Assembly (NCBI GenBank): GCA_035578905.1
Contig: JAQJVL010000691.1
Span: 1-64,000 of the forward strand
DNA: 64,000 bases
Direction: 5' to 3'
Origin: Stictocephala bisonia
Taxonomy: Eukaryota > Arthropoda > Insecta > Hemiptera > Membracidae
The position numbers and the translations under genes are program-made. The notes beneath the pieces were generated by a model. That model had not been told where the DNA came from and ran no database searches. It was given only the letters and a program-made list of their open reading frames with translations. Positions 39,201 to 54,200 of this stretch are shown piece after piece (position 1 is the first letter of the stretch; the number at the start of each line of letters is the position of its first letter).

Positions 39201-42200
39201 AAAATATAATTAATTACAGTAAAATTAATTTCAAAAAAATATATTTATGATGAATTAGAAGCAGATTTAGCATAAAATGATAAATATTAAATATTACTGT
39301 CTAATTAATTGTGACATTTATAAACTCATTGGATATTACAATGATCATATCAATGTTTAGTTGGATAAAAGACAGTAATTTTATGCGAAGTTAAATCGGT
39401 ATCTTGAAAACTCTTTTGGTTAAAACTTAAACATTCTTTGGGCTTTACTTGGCCTGGGTAAAAACTATAGATGGATAAAATATCAGAAAATATTATTGAT
39501 GGCAATTATTTTTTTATCGCTAAAAAGACTATACTGGGGCGCTGAAAAGTTTTAGAACGGTCTAATATCTTCTGTACTCATAAACATACAAACATAAAAC
39601 TTTATACTGTGACATAGCGCATACAATTTAACTTTTTTATGCAATGAGTAGCTCTTTACCTTCTCAGTGAGATGGCCAGTAAGGAGTCGGTGGAAAATCT
39701 TAAATGTAAGCATAGGTTGATGTGCATACCATTTTAAAGGTCTTAATTAGAAGAACATCATGCCGCAAATAGACCTCAAAAGGTGTATCCTAAACAAAAT
39801 GGTGGCCCTTGAAAGGTTCAATACTGATCTTTATGAGCAAGTCCAAGAATGGCTTAATTTTATTGTAACCATATCAGAAGAAGCCACAAAACTTCACACA
39901 TTATTACTGTACACAAACACCTACTTTAAGATGTATTCAGTGTCCCGCTATTCCTCTATGGGAACGGTCCACGAGGAGTCAGTAGACAAATTTCAATGTA
40001 AGCATAGGTTGACATGCACATCATTCTAAAGGGATGGTCAAGCAAAGAAGAATGCCGCAAACCACACTTCAAAAGCTTTATCCGTTACAAAATGGTTGAA
40101 TTTCAAAGATTTTAAACCGCCACCATTTTGTAACGGATGTTCCAAGAAGAATGCTCGTGGAGTATTTCCAGCTACACTCCTGCAACTCACAGGCTAGTAA
40201 CTTTTTTTACGAAAATAGTGTATACCCGGAGAATAACTCCGTGAAGCGCCTGATGGAGGGTTAAGGATTATCATGATTAACTTTATTACAAGAGTAAAGC
40301 TGTGGACAACCTGTAGTGGAAAACAGTAATAACTAAGATGTACAAGTCTTGGTTCCCTATGGAATAAAACGATCATGGAAGATATTTGACATGGGCAATA
40401 ATATGATATGTCAAAATATGATATAACCATTCTTTTAAAAGCTTTAGTACAAATTACAGTAAATATATTATTAATTTAGAAAAAAGAAGGACTTACATGA
40501 TAGCTTTTCTGAGAGTATATTACTATTTTTATCAAATGCCTTTTCGTTGTTCCGATGGCTTCTCCTTCGCCTACATTGTTGGTATTTGGCAAACACCTAA
40601 AAATAAAAATAGATAAATATAGTAATCTTGCAAATTTGAACTATTTTTGTCCAAACAGGGTTTGTGAAATATTCAAGTTGCTGTGAAAGAGATAAATGAA
40701 AGAAAAGTAGATTTTTTTTACATTATTACTGTGGCAAACTTTTATATATCGATTAAGATCAACAATTTACAAAGAAAGTTACAGCTGAATCTAAAACAAC
40801 TATTCAAAATAACTGAACTGTTTTTATTTTCTACTGTACTTATTTTTCTTTATGACATATTCTTATATTAGCTTTTATAAGTATACCAATTACTATTAGA
40901 TGAAAGGTTAATATTTAGATTTCATATTATAGATAGCAATATGAATCAATCAGTATTGTAGCAGTTATAATTCTTACACAATTGTATTCTCCATGTCTTG
41001 ATCAGTTTGGAAGGAAAGAATCAAAATTCTAAAATAAATGTTGAACAGTTAAAAATAAATGTTGAAATTCTTGTATTACTTCAAGTCATATTATAGAAGT
41101 AATTAATTTAATAAAATGATATTGTATTTTTCATGTTTTTTCTACATCTACAATACTTGGTTCTTGTAAATTTAAGCTAAAGCAATACAAATTTTAATAG
41201 ACTAAAAGTATTTATTACAATGAAAATTAATATATAACTTTTTCAAAACAGATAAAACAATTAAGCGAGGTACATAATATGAAAACCAATCCAACTATAA
41301 ATACCAACTGAATAATATAATATTTATTATCAGCTTTGCTAAAATACAAAATTATTATTGAATATACATTTGAAAAACATTTATAAACTATTAATAAATA
41401 ATTTCTACAAACAGTAGTGGCATTGGTTTTAATTCTGAAAATATGTATGAATGATGTTAATCTTTGAGTACACTAAGACGCAATGAAGTAAACAATTGAG
41501 TACCAACCTATAAAACAGCCAAACAAGATCTTAACACCCAACCTGCTGAACATCTGAAACCATACTACTTGCCTAGAAGCACTACAACTGAGTCCCACAA
41601 AGCTTCAAGCTGTTGATGTTGGCAGTACTGGTGCTATAAATAGGAAGGGATGATCTTTTGATCACTATAGCTTGATGTTTAATCAGATGACTCATTACTC
41701 AATATTTTACTGAGAACCGATATTGAATTATGCTACCGTAGTAATAAATTTGAGTAGCGGCTATCTTAGTACGCTGCATATGCTGTAGTTTAACATTTAT
41801 ATATTTTTGCAAGTATACGAGATTAGAATTTAAAATGATATTTCACTAGTACTGTCTTGCCAACAACTAAAACTATCTTTTTTGCTTAGTTGCTATCTTT
41901 TTTTGAACTATCGCTCAATAGTTCACAGTAATTCAGATACTGCTATAGGTTGTCTTATAGCAGTATCTGAATTACTGAATTACACATATTTTACATATTT
42001 TAAGGTGAATATGAATGATTCCATGATTATAGGAATAGTATGATTGACCCATTTAGTCTGGTTACTAACTGAATTCAACTTTGCTCAGAAAGGGTAATTT
42101 ATTTATAGCCCAAAAATAAGGGACCTAAGCAGTATGAAATTTGAATCACATAGTTTTAGCCTAATTTTCAGCTTACTGACACAATTCTTATACTCATTTT

Positions 42201-45200
42201 TTTAAATTTATTTTTTATTTATTCATAAGACGCCGATCGTCAAGATATGGGCGAATATGGATTTCGAATGAGTGTAGATGAGCGAATGTAGTCATTGTTA
42301 CAAACTAAGGCCGACTATTCCTTAGAAAGTGTCATTAATTAATAGCCCAATGACAAATTAACAGCCGGTGGTTATCAGCTGATCCTTCTCAAAATGTATT
42401 GACTCTGATTGGGATCGAACTGAGAACCTTTAGCACATGAAGCTGGGATTGAACCCAGGTTTCTCATCTAAACAAAATCCGGAATGCTGACCACCATCCA
42501 AGTCTGGAGAAGTCCCAAGTAAACCTCAGTCTTCTCTAGTAGTGCCCATGCCGATGGCAACTATTGAGTAGATGAGCGGACACTATGTCGGTATTAAGAG
42601 GACATATCGCCTCAGATATCCACAACACTTTGTCCCCAAGTAGCTGGACTACAGCACTGTGCTACTGGTGCCAACACAATGCCATACAGGGTGGTGCGTG
42701 GACACAGCAGTTTGACAGTCGCACTCTATGCAACAATCACATGCAGTCGGTCTGCTTTGCTTAGTCCTGTATGTAACCATGACGTATATTCATTTTGCCA
42801 GGCATTAACATAAACATTATGTCTTTATTCATTTGAGTTTATTATTATTAATTTTATATTTTAGTTATCTGTTTTAGTTTATAATAGGTGGTAGGAAAAA
42901 TATTTCAATTGATAATATTAGAGAATAAACTATGGATTCTACAAGTGGGAATGATGTGAGTGACAATGATGACTTTGATCATTAATACATTTTTTTAGCC
43001 AATTTAACTAATGAGATACTAAACAAATAATGATACAATAAAAAGAAAATGTAAAAAATTTTTTTAATGCTAGGTAGCCGAAATTAACCACAAGTTAATC
43101 AATTAAAAGTTTGCAGAAGATAAATAATTTATACAGAACTAGCAGAGTACTCATCCTTTGTACGGGGTTTACTTACCACTTATTGTCTTGAAAGTCAATT
43201 ATGGTATGTGCCTACTGGCATCTGTATAGAGCAAAAGTGTGTTGTGGTTAGGTTTGGTCTGGTATTTACTTCAGAACTATGTAAGTTGCTTATTTATTCC
43301 AACAGCTGATTAATGAAACTATTATAAACAATTAATTGTCAAATTGGCATTGCCGTAGGGGTTGTGTTGATACTTATTAGAATCCCTAGGGAGATTTCCT
43401 GATGGAATTTCAAAATAAATATAGGCCTATGTGTTAACCAGAGACACTAAGAATGTGCATGCAAAAATTCAGGTAAAAGGGTTCATTAGTTTTTGCGTGA
43501 TTGAGTAAAACACACACACAGAGACACCATTAGATTTTTATATAATAGTAAGATTACAAGAATGTTAAAGACTTTTTGTAAAACAAAATGAGAACAAGCA
43601 ATAATAAGTTTGACATCAAACAGTTCAGCCTCAATTTCATACATTTTTTAATTTTAAAAATGGAAGTTTTTGGCAACAAGTACTTTTTAGAATCTTGTCA
43701 AAATATTAAATTAAATATCTAAATATCGCACACACAAAAATTCGACTGTAAAAGGACATGTGAATAGTAAATTTAAGCACAGTAAAATATGTCTTTTACT
43801 GTTATCTACCAAATATAGCAAAGTGTGAAAAATGTTTACATCTTAAGGGCACTTGATGTCTTTGTGCTCCAAGCTTCAATTTGTTTAGAGAATATATTGT
43901 ATACTGATATCAAGAAAATAAATTATTGTGCATTAGTATTTTGATATATACTTGAAAAAATCCAACATAAATTCTTCAGTTAAGAATATTCTTTACTTAA
44001 TAGTAATGTGTTTAAATATAAATTTTAGTTGGTTTCTATAGCATAAGCATTATTAAAAATTGTACAGTTTTTTAGACTATTAAAACTAAATAAATTGTTA
44101 TATTACACAATGTTTTAGTATTTATATATTTTGTAGGGATTTTACACAATACAGCAATAAATTAGATGTTTCTAAAAGTTGAAATAATGTATCCAATAAT
44201 CCAACCAAAATCAGTTTAAGAAAACCTAAAATTGTGTAAACAACATTTTATATCTGCAACTGTAGTAGCTAACTAAGCACACACAGGATTACCCTATACT
44301 TAACCCTACATCTGCAACTGTAGTAGCTAACTAAGCACACACAGGATTACCCTATACTTAACCCTACATCTGCAACTGTAGTAGCTAACTAAGCACACAT
44401 AGGATTGCCCTATACTTAACCCTACATCTGCAACTGTAGTAGCTAACTAAGCACACACAGGATTACCCTATACTTAACCCTACATCTGCAACTGTAGTAG
44501 CTAACTAAGCACACACATAATTACCCAATACTTAACCCTACATCTGCAACTGTAGTAGCTAACTAAGCACAGACAGGATTACCCTATGACTTAACCCTAC
44601 ATCTGCAACTGTAGTAGCTAACTAAGCACACACAGGATTACCCTATACTTAACCCTACATCTGCAACTGTAGTAGCTAACTAAGCACACACAGGATTACC
44701 CTATACTTAACCCTACATCTGCAACTGTAGTAGCTAACTAAGCACACACACAGGATTACCCTATACTTAACCCTACATCTGCAACTGTAGTAGCTAACTA
44801 AGCACACACAGGATTACCCTATACTTAACTCTATATCTGCAACAGTAGTAGCTAACTAAGCACAGACAGGATTACCCTATACTTAACCCCATATCTGCAA
44901 CTAGAAGCTAACTAAGCACACACATAATTACCCAATACTTAACCCTACATCTGCAACTGTAGTAGCTAACTAAGCACACACAGGATTACCCTATACTTAA
45001 CCCTACATCTGCAACTGTAGTAGCTAACTAAGCACACATAGGATTGCCCTATACTTAACCCTACATCTGCAACTGTAGTAGCTAACTAAGCACACACAGG
45101 ATTACCCTATACTTAACCCTACATCTGCAACTGTAGTAGCTAACTAAGCACACACATAATTACCCAATACTTAACCCTACATCTGCAACTGTAGTAGCTA

Positions 45201-48200
45201 ACTAAGCACAGACAGGATTACCCTATGACTTAACCCTACATCTGCAACTGTAGTAGCTAACTAAGCACACACAGGATTACCCTATACTTAACCCTACATC
45301 TGCAACTGTAGTAGCTAACTAAGCACACACAGGATTACCCTATACTTAACCCTACATCTGCAACTGTAGTAGCTAACTAAGCACACACACAGGATTACCC
45401 TATACTTAACCCTACATCTGCAACTGTAGTAGCTAACTAAGCACACACAGGATTACCCTATACTTAACTCTATATCTGCAACAGTAGTAGCTAACTAAGC
45501 ACAGACAGGATTACCCTATACTTAACCCTACATCTGCAACTGTAGTAGCTAACTAAGCACACACAGGATTACCCTATACTTAACCCTACATCTGCAACTG
45601 TAGTAGCTAACTAAGCACAGACAGGATTACCCTATGACTTAACCCTACATCTGCAACTGTAGTAGCTAACTAAGCACACACAGGATTACCCTATACTTAA
45701 CCCTACATCTGCAACTGTAGTAGCTAACTAAGCACACACAGGATTACCCTATACTTAACCCTACATCTGCAACTGTAGTAGCTAACTAAGCACACACACA
45801 GGATTACCCTATACTTAACCCTACATCTGCAACTGTAGTAGCTAACTAAGCACACACAGGATTACCCTATACTTAACTCTATATCTGCAACAGTAGTAGC
45901 TAACTAAGCACAGACAGGATTACCCTATACTTAACCCCATATCTGCAACTAGAAGCTAACTAAGCACACACATAATTACCCAATACTTAACCCTACATCT
46001 GCAACTGTAGTAGCTAACTAAGCACACACAGGATTACCCTATACTTAACCCTACATCTGCAACTGTAGTAGCTAACTAAGCACACATAGGATTGCCCTAT
46101 ACTTAACCCTACATCTGCAACTGTAGTAGCTAACTAAGCACACACAGGATTACCCTATACTTAACCCTACATCTGCAACTGTAGTAGCTAACTAAGCACA
46201 CACATAATTACCCAATACTTAACCCTACATCTGCAACTGTAGTAGCTAACTAAGCACAGACAGGATTACCCTATGACTTAACCCTACATCTGCAACTGTA
46301 GTAGCTAACTAAGCACACACAGGATTACCCTATACTTAACCCTACATCTGCAACTGTAGTAGCTAACTAAGCACACACAGGATTACCCTATACTTAACCC
46401 TACATCTGCAACTGTAGTAGCTAACTAAGCACACACACAGGATTACCCTATACTTAACCCTACATCTGCAACTGTAGTAGCTAACTAAGCACACACAGGA
46501 TTACCCTATACTTAACTCTATATCTGCAACAGTAGTAGCTAACTAAGCACAGACAGGATTACCCTATACTTAACCCCATATCTGCAACTAGAAGCTAACT
46601 AAGCACACACATAATTACCCAATACTTAACCCTATATCTGCAACTGTAATAGCTAACTAAGCACACACAGAATTACCCTATACTTAACCCTACATCTGCA
46701 ACTGTAGTAGCTAACTAAGCACACACAGGATTACCCTATGACTAAACTCTATATCTGCAAACATTTAACACATCAGTCGTTACCTTATTGAGTATAGCTG
46801 TGGCGAGGATATCTTCATAACTCCTCTGCCCAAGGGTGTTTGGGGAGTCCCCTCCATTCGGAGGTGGCCAGCCTGCCTGACCATTCCCATCCTGTAGACA
46901 GACATTTGATCAATCAATTGCTGAGTATAGCTTATGCAAGAATATCCTAGTAACTTCCTTCTTAAAGGGATTTTGGGGAGTCCCAACCATTCGGAGGTGG
47001 CCAGCCTGCCTGACCATTCCCATCCTGTACACAGACATTTGATTAACAGTTATTGAATATGGCTGTGGCAAGAATATCTTCATAACTCCCCTACCCAAGG
47101 AAGTTTGGGGAGTCCCCTCCGTTTGGAGGTGTCCATTCCCATCCTGTACACACAGACATTTTATTAACAATTACTGAGTATAGCTTGATAAGATTATCCT
47201 TACAGCTCTCTGTGGAAGGGAATTGGGATAATCTCTTCCATTCAGAGATGGCCAGACTGCCTTACCAACCATCCTATACACAGACATTTGATTAGCAATT
47301 GCTGAGTATAGGTGTGATGAGAATATCCTTGTAACTTCCGTGTACAAGAGAATTAGCGAAGTCCCGTCCATTTGGGGGTGTTAAGTGTGCTTGACCATTT
47401 CATCCTGTATAAAAATAGGATACTTATTCGATTTCACAAAGATTTTGTACAATTATACAAGCATAAATTAGTTGCTGACTTAATTAGCTTACAATTTCAT
47501 CTATAAATTATAAATCTTACAAAAATAATAGAACTACCGTACTTCAATATATAAACATGTTACATTTCCAAAAACGTATTGCCAGATCAAAACAATGCTT
47601 CTTTAAAAGATTTAATAATTAAAGTGATGAAAATACAATTGACATAGCTATATTTCTTTTCAGCTAATGTTATTCAAGTAGCTGTGAACAAGGCCAATTA
47701 ATTGATTTCTTCAGTGCAAATGGATAAGTGAGTACAAAAGGTATTGTGTTAAGGAATGTCTCATGATGAAACCCCAACTGTCAGAACAATACCACTTCCA
47801 GCCTGAGGCAGTTGCAACAGTTCACTGATCCTTGTTAATGATGAAGATACACTGTGAACTTACTTACTGGATGTTAGTCAACTACTGCTGAAAAACATCA
47901 GCACATTCGCTACGGGTGATTGGGTTCCCTCAAGTTGTTAAGTCAGCTGTTCTAACACCCTGAACCTTATTTGTCCTTTATGATTTTTGATTGGCATATT
48001 TTTCAAAGTTGGTATTGTTAGTGTTCAGTGCCACAGCAGTAATCGTAGTCTGCAAAGAATGTGTTTACTAATGAACACTGAAACACTTTTAACCCTAGAT
48101 CTAAGGCATAAACTTGATTTTTATTTTTGAACATTCAAAGTAAATTAATTATGAATTCATACTCAATCAGATAAATGCCTTAAAATCACAGATGTAAGTT

Positions 48201-51200
48201 TTTAAAATGTATCATTAAGATGCCGAAATTTGAGATCTGCAAGTTACTGTGGTAAGTGAAAATGAATAAGAATGGACTATTTTACTAAATTCAGAAAAAA
48301 ATGAATATGACCTTAGAAAGGACCATTAATTAGTAGCCAAATAGCCATGGAAACTAAGGGACCAAAGCGAGGAATCCAAATCTCTTAGAATTGGTCTGAT
48401 TCTCGGTTTGACAAGTCAATATCAGTTCTCCCCCTTAGCCAATATCTGAACCCTAGTAGCTGCAACAAAACACATCCTACAATTTTTCAATAGTGTCCAA
48501 ACCGATAGCAACCATTGAGAAAGTGCTGTTGTATTAAGAATACTGAGAAGAACGCTTATAGTGTAACACAATGTCCGTACACTAGCCGCCAAAGTAACTG
48601 GGCTACAGTAGCAGCTTCCGTTTAAGTGTTGTTTATGTATGTATCCTGCATTTTGAAATGTAGCAATTTTATCCAGAAGGCATGTTTTAAGCACTTTACC
48701 AATGTACTTGTAGTGAAAAGCTGTAACCAGGTACAGAGGCTGACAGAATGATACTTAGCAGACTGAAGTTAATGAGCTTAGCCATCACATGCTGCCTCCA
48801 AGTCTGCTTCATTGACACAGACTCATGGATACTACCTAGGCTAGGTCTAAGTGCACTCTTGATTGATGTGATTTTAATGGCCTTGTTTGTTATAATTAAG
48901 AGTTAAAATTAGGACTTCTCATTTAAATAGAAGAATTAATATTCTATTAGTTGGTTGAGATCCCACAAAACTATAAAATCTGTTAGACTCCTTATCAAAG
49001 TCTTCTAAGAACAGTTGATGCAAATAATGCCCAAGGTGACACAGTCATTTATATTCATTTGTTCTAATGTCATCTGAACTCTAAAAAATAAAGAAAAAAA
49101 GTTAACCGCCTTAATTGTAAGTACATCTATATTTTGGAAAGTAAATTTACTCCTGTTGAGATACCAATCAAAGTGATAGATACCTACTTACAATAAAAAA
49201 AATATAAAAAAAGCAGTACTTAAACATTTGCGAGATTAAATTCTATTTTTAATCAGTCTGATCAAGAATGTTATGACTTTATGTCCTCTATGCGAGATAC
49301 ATGTTCATCTAACATAATGGGCATGCTGAATTATTGAAGTTACAAGGAGTGCAAGTGTACAATATTTTTATCTCAGAACGTTTAAGTACTATGTTTTTTT
49401 AAATATTGTAAGTAGATATCTATCACTTTGATTGGTTCTACAGTAGTAAATTTACTTTCCAAAATATAGATGTACTTACAATTAAGGAAGTTAACATTTT
49501 TTTCTTTATTTTTTAGAGTTCAGATGACATTTGAACAAATGAACATAAATGACTCTGTGTCACCTTGGGCATTATTTGCAGCTTAAAATGTTAAAGTGGT
49601 TTTGTAAAAAAACAAGTTGATCAATTGCTAACAAATGCTATGTAACACTGATTACTGAAATAAAAACAGATTCAGATATAATTTTAGTTTAGGCAACTAC
49701 TATTTTTAATTTCTTTATATTTTTAGGATTGGTAACTTTTAGAAACAGTGAAAGTTTACTTGTTATTAGTAAAAGCAGAATGATGGTAAAATATGCTAAT
49801 AAGTGAACGTTCATTACAACTAATGGATGGAGGCTGACGAGGCAGATTCAACAAAAGCGGTAATCAAACTCATCCTTGAGTGTCTTGTAACTATAAAAAA
49901 AAAAAAAAATGAACATATTAATGTTAATACAAACTAAATCATAATCTAAAAAAACTCAATATATCGGCTCACAACCAGATTGACTATCTCTACCCTTACG
50001 TTGTCCTTCACAATTTACTGACTTCATTATTCATTTTAACCCTAACTATCAAAATGTCAAATTGAGGGCTTCCGCGCTTTTATTGTGTTTACAGTGGTAA
50101 CTCAGATATTCACACGGCCGCAAACAACTGTTATTGTGGTATACACAACTTTTAGTAACAAAGTTTTTGGTCTCTATGGAATCTAAATTAGTTGCCGGTT
50201 AGGGTAATATGCACTGATCATAGACTATTTGACATGACATGGTGAATTTGCATACGAGAAAATTTATAAAAGTTTTATAGCAAACATATCCACATAAGGC
50301 AAAAATGCTCAGCCACTCCGGGAAAAATCAATTGTCAGATCGAGGGTTAAACCAGTCTAATGTTGTGTTTCCTTTATAGTCTGTGAAGTGTAACTTTGCA
50401 CTATTTCAATAGGTTAAAAAACAATATAATAAAAGACCTTGAGTTTAGGCTGATTCATTGCCTCATGGATAATCTGCTTCATGAGCTCTTTCAGCTCGCA
50501 GTGAAGGTCAGAAGCAGTGTCACCATCTTGAGCCACAGAGTCTGAAAACACAAAATTATTCATAGGAATAAGTAGATGAAAATTGGGCTAAGCCACTAAT
50601 TCAACTAAAAAAGATTTTAAACATTGATTAAAAAAGTTCATGTTTTTAATCAAAGTGGTCTTTAATCGGTCGATTTCCATTAAATAAACAATGCATCACT
50701 TACTGATTTAAATATGACTACTAAAAATACAATATTTGTGCGATTTATCACAAAGAGTAATGAATTTAAAACAAAAGAACTATCTAGAGGTGGATCGATA
50801 TTAAACATTTACAACTGACAGAAACTTTTTGGATCAAAATTTTACTTATCACATGTACTGTATATTGAACTTTAAACTGTTCTTTTATGAATTAGCAAAA
50901 AACTAAATGCAAAACACTTGAATAAAAATCTTGGATACGTCACAGGTTCTTCACGTCCTTGCTGTGCCAAAGCCACAAGAAACGTTAGTGAGTGTTTATT
51001 CATTGTTAAAGCCTCCTGAGCTGATATATATGAGCTGATAATAAGGTTAATGTACCTTTGTCGTCTTCAGCTTAAAAATCCTCTTGTATTGGATTACCGG
51101 TTTCGGAGCAAGAACTCCATGGTCACGTCCACTGTATGTTGTCAAACACTTAAAAACAGTCACATTTATAAGGAAAATTTACACATTTACAAAAAACAAA

Positions 51201-54200
51201 ATACACAATAACACGACTTGATCTGACCATCATACTATCATTTTAAGTGTTTGACAACGTACAGTGGATGTGACCATGAAGTTCTTGCTCCGAAACCGGT
51301 AATCCAATATAATAGGATTTTGAAGCTGAAGACAAGAAAGGTACGTTAACCTCATTATTTGTCATAATGAGTTTTATACACTATCCTAGAATTGTATCAT
51401 ATTTTTAGTTGGGAGGAAGGAACTAAATATGGCACTGTGTATAATATGATAATATGTAGAAAAGAAAGGAGCAGATCCTTCCTTTGATTAATGTGCTTTG
51501 AAAGTCCCTATGTCTTTTACCAAGGACAAATAAACATGGAAAAAACTTTAAAAACTTTACTGAAGGCTGTATGATAATCTCATATCCTATTGACAAATTG
51601 TTCAATTGAATAAGTGTTATTTTTAGCATTAAAACTATATTGCATGTATATGAATTTATAAATTGTGTTCTCTATATACATATAAAGTTGTGTATATTGT
51701 TAAGTATTTTTATTTTATGCTTGTATGTAGAAATAACAAATTAATGATAGATTTTGAGATTTGGCATGATTTCTGTAATATAAATTTGCTAATGCTAAAA
51801 CAATAAAATGTCAATAAGCTAACGGATTTTTAATTATATTTGTGAAGTATTATTGTGAACAAATTTGTGTATAACCACAGTATAAAACAAGTAGCGACAC
51901 TCCGTTAAAAAATTTGCAAAAAGTACGGCACTAGCACTCGTAGCAACGGGAGCAAGAAGTACGTATTTCTGTATTATTTATATCCACAGCTATTATTAGT
52001 AAATGTGAAATATTCTGTCATGGCCCTTTTTTCTATTGGTATTATTTCACTTATTTGCAAGACACAATTCAAAACAACAGTATTGGGGTGTGTTGTATGC
52101 TCCTGCTATTAGGAGCACTAGCGTCACATTAGTCCCACAGCAATGCAATGGGAGTGTCGCTACTGGGTGTTTTTTACTGCGCTATAATATTGTCACTGTT
52201 AATTTCCTGCAACACACTATTTCATAACACTACATTAATTGTTGTATTTTTTTTCATACTATTATCCGCAATAATTTACTAAGCCTTAAAATAAAAATTA
52301 GGAGAATTACTCTTATAAAAATACAAATAAATATCACTTTTCTCTGAACATTTATGATTTCTATAAGAAATGTTAACATTTTATACCACAATCAATCTTA
52401 TGAAAGAAGACAGGTTTGTTCCTGAATGAATGTTATGACAGGACTTTCTATAACTTTGACTTGATTATTCTAAAACACTACTTATTACATATTTTGTCTC
52501 TTTTACGTTACTTACCAGACAGAGCCATCTGTAAGTTGTAATAGAGGCGTCGGAGAATGTCTACCAGAGGTTCTTTATACAGCGCACAGTAGTTAATATC
52601 TGCATGCAGTTAGAAAGCAAAATAAAAGCAACTATTTACAATATAAAACAAATCACATCACCATAAACTTATGTTATTAAATTGATTTTTGAAATATATA
52701 CATTCATTTTTTGTGTTTGTATGTTTTAAATGATCCTACATTAAGAAACATTGACTCTACAAGCCATTGAATTGTACAATCAGTTATGTAAAAATCTTGA
52801 ATGCTCAGATATTTTTCCTTATCAGTTTTTTGTTTTTATGATTTGAATAAAATAAATTCAAGAAAATCTTAAATACATTCTTAAACACAGTCCAATCGTA
52901 AACTTGAGCAATTACCAATAATAATTATAACAAGTGGAACAAATCTTTATGAATTTCTAAACTAAAAACTAAGCTGAAAACATCAGATTTAATAAAACTT
53001 TAGTTAAAAATTAAATCTTTGCATAATTTATTAAAAGATGAATTAGGTTCAATATTGCATTCATGTTATTTAATTTATTTGTATGTAGAACTCTCAAAAA
53101 ATAAAATCTTTTAATTTTTTACAAACAGGTTTTAGTTATTTTTAACTTTGTTTAAAATAAATAAAGAATGTTGTATAAGTGTTTAAATACAAATATGTAA
53201 TACATAAATTATTTAATCACTTCATTTTGTGATTTCTTCACTCAAGCCCTTTTGAGAAGTTATTGAAAAATACCAGCACATGTTATGAATTTTACTGATC
53301 TAACCATAAAATTTGATTTCAAACTTACGCTTAAGAGTAATTTATTAGTTAATTGTACATTTTAATAAACATTTAGAGATATTCAAATTTGGGAAGGGAA
53401 AAATCCTTCAATGTGTTTGGAAGGGAAGCTTAAATCTTTTTTGAGGTTGAAGACATCAGTTAAGTTGTTCACAGTTAGAAAACAATACAACTATTCTAAT
53501 TAATGTTGTTTGCAGTTACAAAACAATTCTAATTTGAGAACTATTTTTGGTTAGCAAAAAATATTTCCTTATGGATTTTTGGAACAATATATTTTACTAA
53601 GTTTTAGCACTTTAATTAGATGAAGTATGATTATACAGACCAGACCATGATTCTAGGTGTGTAGGAGAGGTATTAGAAGTGAGATAGTGAATATCCCTCA
53701 CCATACTTCCCCTACGTCTATTGTTTACAGTCTGTTCCAAATCTTAAATAGGTTGACTTATAGTTAGATAATGTGCTCAATGTTGCTTTTTTAAATGAAA
53801 TTTAGTGATTTAAAATATGTTTTATTTAATCATTGAACATTTGTTTAATTCATAATTGAATTGGTTTACATTAGAAACTTAAGTTTGAATTATGATTTTA
53901 CAATAACTTATTTTATTACGTGCCACACGAAAAAGATAAACAATCATTAAATAATGAAAATACATTTTAAGAAGAAAACAAAAAACAGCTGATTATGTTC
54001 TATCTGAGAACACGGTAATTAGAAAATACGGTAGGCTGTGCAGTATACTGTGACATCACATGGGTTAAATCAGCTGGTTTGATTATTATATTAAATACTA
54101 GTAACTAAATCTACCAAATCAGATGGAAGTATTTTCTAGGCACCGTGTGCGAGATGTTTATTTTTTTAACTTGAATGTACAACTGTCGTTGGAGAGGGAA

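Noticed and set aside
39760..40029. 89-residue plus-strand frame
   Set aside because: It spans a non-coding direct duplication, with no recognisable domain or splice support.
44257..46755. CRISPR-like array of regular repeats
   Set aside because: The whole 58-bp unit repeats without unique spacers, in a eukaryotic intron. It is a satellite.
44257..46755. Telomeric repeat because of TTAACCCTA strings
   Set aside because: The pentamer TTAGG or hexamer TTAGGG is not tandem here. TTAACCC is only part of the 58-bp monomer.
46780..47371. Repetitive protein MSVYRMGM...
   Set aside because: Unit lengths are not multiples of three, and frames break between copies. No splice context links it to the host gene.
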